Positions 6,129-9,251 of a stretch of 9,251 nucleotides of DNA are shown here, piece after piece. The notes beneath the pieces are model-generated. The model saw nothing but the letters and a program-made list of their open reading frames with translations, was not told the origin of the DNA and did no database searches. Position 1 is the stretch's first letter, and each line of letters opens with the position of its first letter. This stretch comes from an uncultured Clostridia bacterium (GTDB lineage: Bacteria; Bacillota; Clostridia; Oscillospirales; Ruminococcaceae): assembly GCA_947588775.1 (NCBI GenBank), contig CANPZQ010000079.1, forward strand, positions 1 through 9,251. The letters are read 5' to 3'. A program made the translations under genes and the position numbers.

Positions 6129-6143
6129 CTCTTTTTTTGGGGA

Positions 6144-7115
6144 TTATTTAAGCTCCACTTCCGCCGTTATCTTTTCATCGCTTAGGCTGAAGATTTCGGA
6201 CAACTCAATATTTACTGCCGATGAGGTGTCCGGAAGCTCATAGGCTTCGACCACTTCAATTCCCGCGCCCGGCTTGACAAACAGGGTGCCGGATTCGTTG
6301 CTGTCGGCGAAGTATGCCCGTTCAAGCTCTACGCCGTTCTGGAAAACCTTGGCGGAAATTTCAAGAGAGAAGCTCGCTTCTTTTTTACCGTTGTTAGTAA
6401 ATCCGTAATGCACGATAAGTACGTCTGTATCGTCGTAATTATCGCCGATTTCGCAGGAAACCACGGAAACTTCGTAATTCCCGAGATTGCCGTTCGTTGC
6501 GCCGACGGGTGCGGACGGATATTCCGTTTTGCCGCTCGGGTCGATTTCAAATGTCTTGCCAAGCATGTCGTCGTTAAAGGAAATTGCCTCTGTGACCTCA
6601 AATTCAACGGGAGCCGTCGGACTTGAAAGCAGGTAGCCCTGTTTTATTTCGAGGCTTGCGCCGGGCTGTACGTTCCTCATGTTTGCCGAGGAATCCACAA
6701 TGCTGTCGTCTGCAAAGATGGCGGGTTCAAGGCTTACGCCGTTCTGAAATGCCTTTTCACTGACGGCAAAGGTCGCGCTTTGGGCTTCGTCGTCGTTGTT
6801 GGTAAAGGTATAGCTGACGACTATTGCCTGTCTGCCGTTGTAGTCCTTTTCGAGTGTGTAATCTCCGATGTCGACATGGTATCTGCCGAGATTGCCCGAG
6901 GATTCAAGCGGCGCAGCGTCTGGGCGTTGAGCAGTGAGTGGCTGATTTGCTGGGGCGTCTTCCCCGCCTCCCGCCGCCTCGTCTGAGCTTTGGTTCTGCG
7001 CCTCGTTCGGCTGATTGCCGCCGGCCTCGCTGTCCTCCGAAAGACAGCCCGCAAGTGCTGTGATAGCGACAATACATGCGATGGCAACCAAAAAGATTTT
7101 TGCGATTTTTTTCAT
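6144..7115 (-). CDS. Lipoprotein with two DUF5067-like domains
   Basis: Exported protein anchored to the outer face of the membrane; function unknown. A lysine-rich N-terminus and hydrophobic stretch lead to a lipobox LAGC with Cys24 as lipidation site. Residues 25-74 are a low-complexity linker rich in Asn, Gln, Glu and Ala. Two homologous immunoglobulin-like domains follow (about 75-185 and 210-312), aligning by SYTFTNN/HYGFTNN (101-107, 236-242), KAFQNGVSLE/KVFQNGVELE (121-130, 256-265), FADD/FADS and QPG/KPG. This pattern resembles DUF5067 (DUF4352-like) domains of Firmicute lipoproteins. AAAGGA precedes the ATG at 7115. Expressed from a promoter overlapped by a palindrome shared with the divergent XRE regulator. 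Most such proteins have one domain, so the tandem pair suggests internal duplication. Confidence 0.85.
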   Translation of the reverse strand: MKKIAKIFLVAIACIVAITALAGCLSEDSEAGGNQPNEAQNQSSDEAAGGGEDAPANQPLTAQRPDAAPLESSGNLGRYHVDIGDYTLEKDYNGRQAIVVSYTFTNNDDEAQSATFAVSEKAFQNGVSLEPAIFADDSIVDSSANMRNVQPGASLEIKQGYLLSSPTAPVEFEVTEAISFNDDMLGKTFEIDPSGKTEYPSAPVGATNGNLGNYEVSVVSCEIGDNYDDTDVLIVHYGFTNNGKKEASFSLEISAKVFQNGVELERAYFADSNESGTLFVKPGAGIEVVEAYELPDTSSAVNIELSEIFSLSDEKITAEVELK

Positions 7116-7147
7116 TTTATCTTTTCCTTTACGAATAAAGTAATGAT

Positions 7148-7176
7148 ATTATAGCACACTTTTATATATTACGCAA
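7148..7176 (-). promoter_or_regulatory. Sigma-A promoter for the lipoprotein gene
   Basis: The minus strand has TTGCGT (7176-7171), 17 bp and TATAAT (7153-7148), with an extended TGC before the -10. The -35 lies inside the left end of the 24-bp palindrome, so a bound regulator would block it. Confidence 0.85.
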
Positions 7177-7195
7177 GTGCGTATACGCATTTGCG
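7172..7195. promoter_or_regulatory. Candidate operator: 24-bp near-perfect palindrome
   Basis: CGCAAGTGCGTA is followed by TACGCATTTGCG; the two halves are inverse complements at 11 of 12 positions. It covers the -35 of the lipoprotein promoter and lies upstream of the -10 candidate of the XRE gene. Its position between a small HTH gene and its divergent neighbour fits an autoregulatory operator; binding is inferred. Confidence 0.7.
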
Positions 7196-7205
7196 CAAAA
7201 AAATT

Positions 7206-7211
7206 TACAAT
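7206..7211 (+). promoter_or_regulatory. Possible -10 box for the XRE regulator
   Basis: TACAAT matches five of six -10 positions. There is no recognisable -35 at 17 bp; that place is inside the palindrome. The predicted start (~7218) falls next to the ribosome binding site GAGGTGA, so the message would be nearly leaderless. Weak call. Confidence 0.4.
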
Positions 7212-7229
7212 TGTCCTTGAGGTGATATT

Positions 7230-7472
7230 ATGTCTGTCAAGGACGCAGTAGCGGAGAGATTTCTTGAGATTCTCAGAGAACGCAACATGAAAATAAACGA
7301 ACTGGCCAACCGCTCGGGAGTTACTCCGTCGACGGCGTATTCTATGTTCGACCGAAGAAGGCGGGAGGTTTCAATTACGACGATAAAAAAATTCTGCGAC
7401 GGGCTGGATATTTCCCTGCGCGATTTCTTTTCCGACGAGATTTTTGACAGACTGGAGCAGGAAATTTTCTAA
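7230..7472 (+). CDS. Small XRE/Cro-type helix-turn-helix regulator
   Basis: A stand-alone 80-residue DNA-binding protein. The five-helix HTH spans about residues 5-66: KINELANRSGVTPSTAYSMF (21-40) is helix 2, turn and recognition helix, and ISITTIKKFCDGLDISLRDFF-like packing (SITTIKKFC at 48-56, then LDISLRDFF) is the usual XRE second half. The C-terminus (SDEIFDRLEQEIF) is a short acidic helix with no sensor domain. Start ATG 7230 with GAGGTGA just upstream. Transcribed divergently from the lipoprotein gene over a shared palindrome, so autoregulation and control of that gene are the likely roles. Its inducer is unknown. Confidence 0.85.
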   Translation: MSVKDAVAERFLEILRERNMKINELANRSGVTPSTAYSMFDRRRREVSITTIKKFCDGLDISLRDFFSDEIFDRLEQEIF

Positions 7473-7517
7473 GCACCAACGGAGCATCTGTTTAACCACA
7501 CTTAGCGCATAGTCCCC

Positions 7518-7600
7518 GGCGCGGGGCCTCCGCTCCTTTCCTGCGCCCCACCCGCCCGCCCCCGCCATTTCCTGCCATTTTCCCGCTCCGCCCCCGCGCC
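7518..7600 (+). repeat. Dispersed intergenic repeat, copy D (module 2 only)
   Basis: Arms GGCGCGGGGC (7518-7527) and GCCCCCGCGCC (7590-7600) pair with one bulged C, around a C-rich loop containing TTTCCTGCGCCCCACCCG, close to copy A. CCCGCTCCG before the right arm matches copy C. The upstream context GCGCATAG-CCCC resembles the A and B entry to this module. Module 1 is absent; the preceding bases (7473-7517) are the tail of the XRE transcript. Confidence 0.7.
7546..7563 (-). other. Potential G-quadruplex (four G-tracts), copy D
   Basis: The minus strand reads GGGGGCGGGCGGGTGGGG, with one-base loops, in the loop of module 2. Confidence 0.7.
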
Positions 7601-7625
7601 TCCCCATCATACCCCCCACAAAAAC

Positions 7626-7660
7626 CCCGCGCCCCGTATCACACGGCGCGCGGTTTTTTT
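7626..7660. terminator. Bidirectional intrinsic terminator
   Basis: CCGCGC and CCGT pair with ACGG and GCGCGG around ATCAC, with one internal C-C mismatch. T7 follows on the plus strand and five T on the minus strand (AAAAA at 7620-7624). It separates the XRE gene from the minus-strand kinase remnant, whose stop codon is at 7662-7660. Confidence 0.85.
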
Positions 7661-7869
7661 CATTTATTCCCCCACCCCACCCTTACCGTCAGCCTGTCCC
7701 CCTCGGTTTCGGCGGTGATTCGGCCGCCCATCTTTTCGACGAGCGTTTTTGAAATCGAAAGCCCGAGGCCGGTGGAGTTTCGGGCGGCTTCCACCGAAAA
7801 GAAGCGGTCGAAGAGCCTGCCGACGTCGACGTTTCCTAAGTTTCGCGCGATGTTCGTGAAGCTCGCCGC
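7660..7869 (-). pseudogene. C-terminal remnant of a sensor histidine kinase
   Basis: Only the last 69 residues of the ATP-binding domain remain. The frame reads AASFTNIARN, then GRLFDRFFSVEAARNSTGLG (17-36), LSISKTLVEKMGGRI and a short tail to TGA. RLFDRFF is the F-box-like segment and NSTGLGLSISK the G2 box of two-component kinases. No sensor region, dimerisation domain with phospho-acceptor His, or N-box is present. It is one frame off from the GH3 fragment it abuts, so no sensible fusion protein is made; the GH3 frame instead runs through it as nonsense to a stop at 7664. No cognate response regulator is seen. The exact left limit is uncertain by about 20 bp. Confidence 0.85.
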
Positions 7870-7873
7870 GCCG

Positions 7874-8386
7874 GTATTCGTTGTTATTCGCGAAAAAGTG
7901 CTTGAGCGTCGGCACCGTCCGCATGTATTTCGGGTCCCTGCCCGCCATTCCGAGGGTGTAGGCCTTGCTTAAGGCACCGGTCAGAAACGGGTCCTCGCCG
8001 TAGCCCTCCTCGTTGCGTCCCCAGCGCGGGTCACGGCATGCGTCCACCGTCGGCCCCCAGAGCATAAGATTTGTTTTCGGATTTTCGGCATGAAGTATCC
8101 GCGCCTCGCGGCCCGCGATTTCGCCGAGCTTCTCCATAAGCCCGGAGTCGAACGTTGCGGCGAGCCCTATCGGCTCCGGGAACACCGTTGTCGGCTTCTC
8201 GGGGTTTCGGGAAACATATCCCCGCGCGACCTCCGCGCCGATGTGCCATTCGCCGATTCCGAGGCGCGGCACGGCCTTCTGCCACGTCGTCAGCATGGAA
8301 ATTTTTTCGTCAAGCGTAAGCCTTGACACAAGGTCGTCCACCCTCAAATCGAGCGCGAGCGACGGCTCCCTGAACGGATATTTCAT
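7874..8386 (-). pseudogene. N-terminal fragment of a GH3 family beta-glucosidase/xylosidase
   Basis: An intact enzyme would hydrolyse terminal beta-linked sugars. The ATG at 8386 (MKYPFREPSL) has AAGGAG seven bases upstream and a consensus promoter, so the 5' end is intact. LVSRLTLDEKISML (19-32), PEPIGLAATFD (70-80), WGP (110-112), RDPRWGRNEEGYGEDP (118-133) and LKHFFANNNEY (161-171) are typical of the GH3 barrel domain. Family members have about 700-800 residues, with the catalytic Asp (SDW-type motif) well beyond residue 200, so this fragment cannot be active. After residue 171 the frame runs into the kinase remnant and yields basic nonsense to 7664. An upstream in-frame extension to 8542 crosses the promoter and is rejected. 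Confidence 0.88.
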
Positions 8387-8434
8387 AAAATCTCTCCTTT
8401 CGGTTAAGTAAGGTTGACGGTGATTGATGAGGAT

Positions 8435-8463
8435 ATTATACGGGATTCGCGGCGGGGTGTCAA
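8435..8463 (-). promoter_or_regulatory. Consensus sigma-A promoter ahead of the GH3 fragment
   Basis: The minus strand has perfect TTGACA (8463-8458), a 17-bp spacer starting with CCCC, and perfect TATAAT (8440-8435). Predicted start is near 8428, giving a leader of about 40 bases. Confidence 0.93.
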
Positions 8464-8529
8464 GGGGAGAAAAAACGATATTTTTTAAGGGGTAGGCTCG
8501 CTCGTGGCAGAGGGTTTTGCAAACGATAA

Positions 8530-8564
8530 AATCCCCCGCCAAGGCAAAATGCCCGGGCGGGGGG
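8530..8564 (-). terminator. Probable terminator after the nitroreductase gene
   Basis: CCCCCGCC (8533-8540) pairs with GGCGGGGG (8556-8563), with an inner GGC/GCC pair. On the minus strand the stem is followed by ATTTTATCG, a short T-tract, so it is a moderate terminator. Confidence 0.65.
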
Positions 8565-8572
8565 AAATTGTT

Positions 8573-9091
8573 TCAAATAAAGCTTACGCTCTTCTCAAAG
8601 CTGTAGCCATGCGGCTCTTTGACCGCGTTTTTGTGTCCGACGGCTATCGCAATCTTAAATTCATAGCCCTTCGGGAAAGCCAGCTTTTCTGCGAAATAAT
8701 CCTTCTTAGGGCCGTTGAGCGCGGCCTTGATGCAGCCGATTATAAGGCTTCCGAGGCCCATTCCCTCAGCCGCGAGGGAGATATTTTCAACGGCGATTCC
8801 CGCGTCGACCTCCGACCAGCCGAAGCCCGCCTCCGCGCTCAGAATTATCACCGTCGGCGCGTTGTAATAAAAGTTTACCGGCGCGGACTTCCCGCCGTTT
8901 TTCTCGGCTTCAATCTCCTGAACGAGCCGGCTTGAGCCGTCGAGAACGGTGAAGTGGATTTCCTGCCTGTTTGTCGCCGTCGGAGCCTGAAGCCCGGCGT
9001 TCAGGAGCTCTTCAATCTCCTTCGGGGTCAGCTTTTCGTCGGTGTACCCCCTGACCGAATATCTTTTGCGAATGGCGTCTGAAATTTCCAT
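8573..9091 (-). CDS. Nitroreductase-family FMN flavoprotein
   Basis: Cytoplasmic FMN-dependent NAD(P)H oxidoreductase family; the natural substrate cannot be told from sequence. Its 172 residues are complete and at the small end for the family. RKRYSVRGY (8-16) and PTATNRQ (37-43) form the typical N-terminal FMN-phosphate and ring contacts; GIAVENISLAAEGMGLGSLI (98-117) is the conserved central helix and turn; IAVGHKN (149-155) precedes the C-terminal arm. Start ATG 9091 with AAGGAGG seven bases upstream. Monocistronic, with its own consensus promoter and terminator. Similar small nitroreductases are often annotated as NAD(P)H-dependent dehydrogenases in anaerobes. Confidence 0.9.
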   Translation of the reverse strand: MEISDAIRKRYSVRGYTDEKLTPKEIEELLNAGLQAPTATNRQEIHFTVLDGSSRLVQEIEAEKNGGKSAPVNFYYNAPTVIILSAEAGFGWSEVDAGIAVENISLAAEGMGLGSLIIGCIKAALNGPKKDYFAEKLAFPKGYEFKIAIAVGHKNAVKEPHGYSFEKSVSFI

Positions 9092-9111
9092 AAGATGGCC
9101 TCCTTTTTATG

Positions 9112-9140
9112 ATTATAGATTGTTTTTGGGGGGATGTCAA
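9112..9140 (-). promoter_or_regulatory. Consensus sigma-A promoter for the nitroreductase gene
   Basis: The minus strand has perfect TTGACA (9140-9135), a 17-bp spacer beginning TCCCCCC and perfect TATAAT (9117-9112), about 15 bases ahead of the AAGGAGG site. Confidence 0.93.
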
Positions 9141-9251
9141 GGGGGAGCAGGTAGCAGGAATGTCCAAAAACCCGCATTAAATGAAATCAACCAACCCGAA
9201 AGGCAACTCGCGGGAGTGTCCAAAGCGACCACATTATAAAAATTTTTGCTT

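Noticed and set aside
8387..8542. N-terminal extension of the GH3 frame to 8542
   Set aside because: It crosses the perfect -35/-10 promoter; the ATG at 8386 has an AAGGAG site and a normal family N-terminus.

Overview
The window looks like chromosomal DNA from a fairly GC-rich member of the Clostridia (Firmicutes). I infer this from a cysteine T-box riboswitch ahead of a cysE-cysS pair, strong AGGAGG-type ribosome binding sites, sigma-A promoters with 17-bp spacers, a KtrAB-type potassium system and a DUF5067-type lipoprotein. I cannot name a genus. Nothing indicates a phage, plasmid, CRISPR array or intact insertion sequence.

Layout. 1-1134 (minus): a sigma-A promoter, a T-box leader with a Cys (TGC) specifier, then cysE and the 5' end of cysS, overlapping by 14 bp and running off the left edge. 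1184-1424: an intergenic repeat (copy A). 1513-3313 (plus): a MATE-family transporter fused to a GHKL/RsbW-like ATPase domain, whose last ~24 codons have slipped out of frame, then a strong terminator. 3525-6128 (plus): ktrB and ktrA, pushed 520 bp apart by two head-to-head repeat copies (C and B), ending in a bidirectional terminator. 6144-7472: a two-domain lipoprotein (minus) and a small XRE-type regulator (plus), divergent around a 24-bp near-palindrome. 7518-7660: a repeat copy with only one module (D) and a bidirectional terminator. 7660-8463 (minus): a chimera of the first ~171 codons of a GH3 glycosidase and the last 69 residues of an unrelated sensor histidine kinase, behind a consensus promoter. 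8530-9140 (minus): an intact nitroreductase with its own terminator and consensus promoter.

How the genes work together. Uncharged tRNA-Cys should relieve termination ahead of cysE-cysS, coupling O-acetylserine supply to tRNA-Cys charging. KtrB is the K+ channel-like subunit and KtrA its nucleotide-gated ring. The XRE protein probably controls itself and the lipoprotein from the shared palindrome.

The most unusual signal is the dispersed intergenic repeat family. A and B are collinear over ~240 bp; C is inverted and shortened; D keeps only the second module. Module 1 is a long GC-rich hairpin. Module 2 is an 82-93 bp inverted-repeat stem whose arms differ in sequence between copies yet stay complementary within each, enclosing a run of four or five G3 tracts on one strand (a strong G-quadruplex/i-motif candidate). 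I do not recognise it as a named element. Two coding lesions (MATE C-terminus and GH3/kinase junction) are either real decay or assembly errors.
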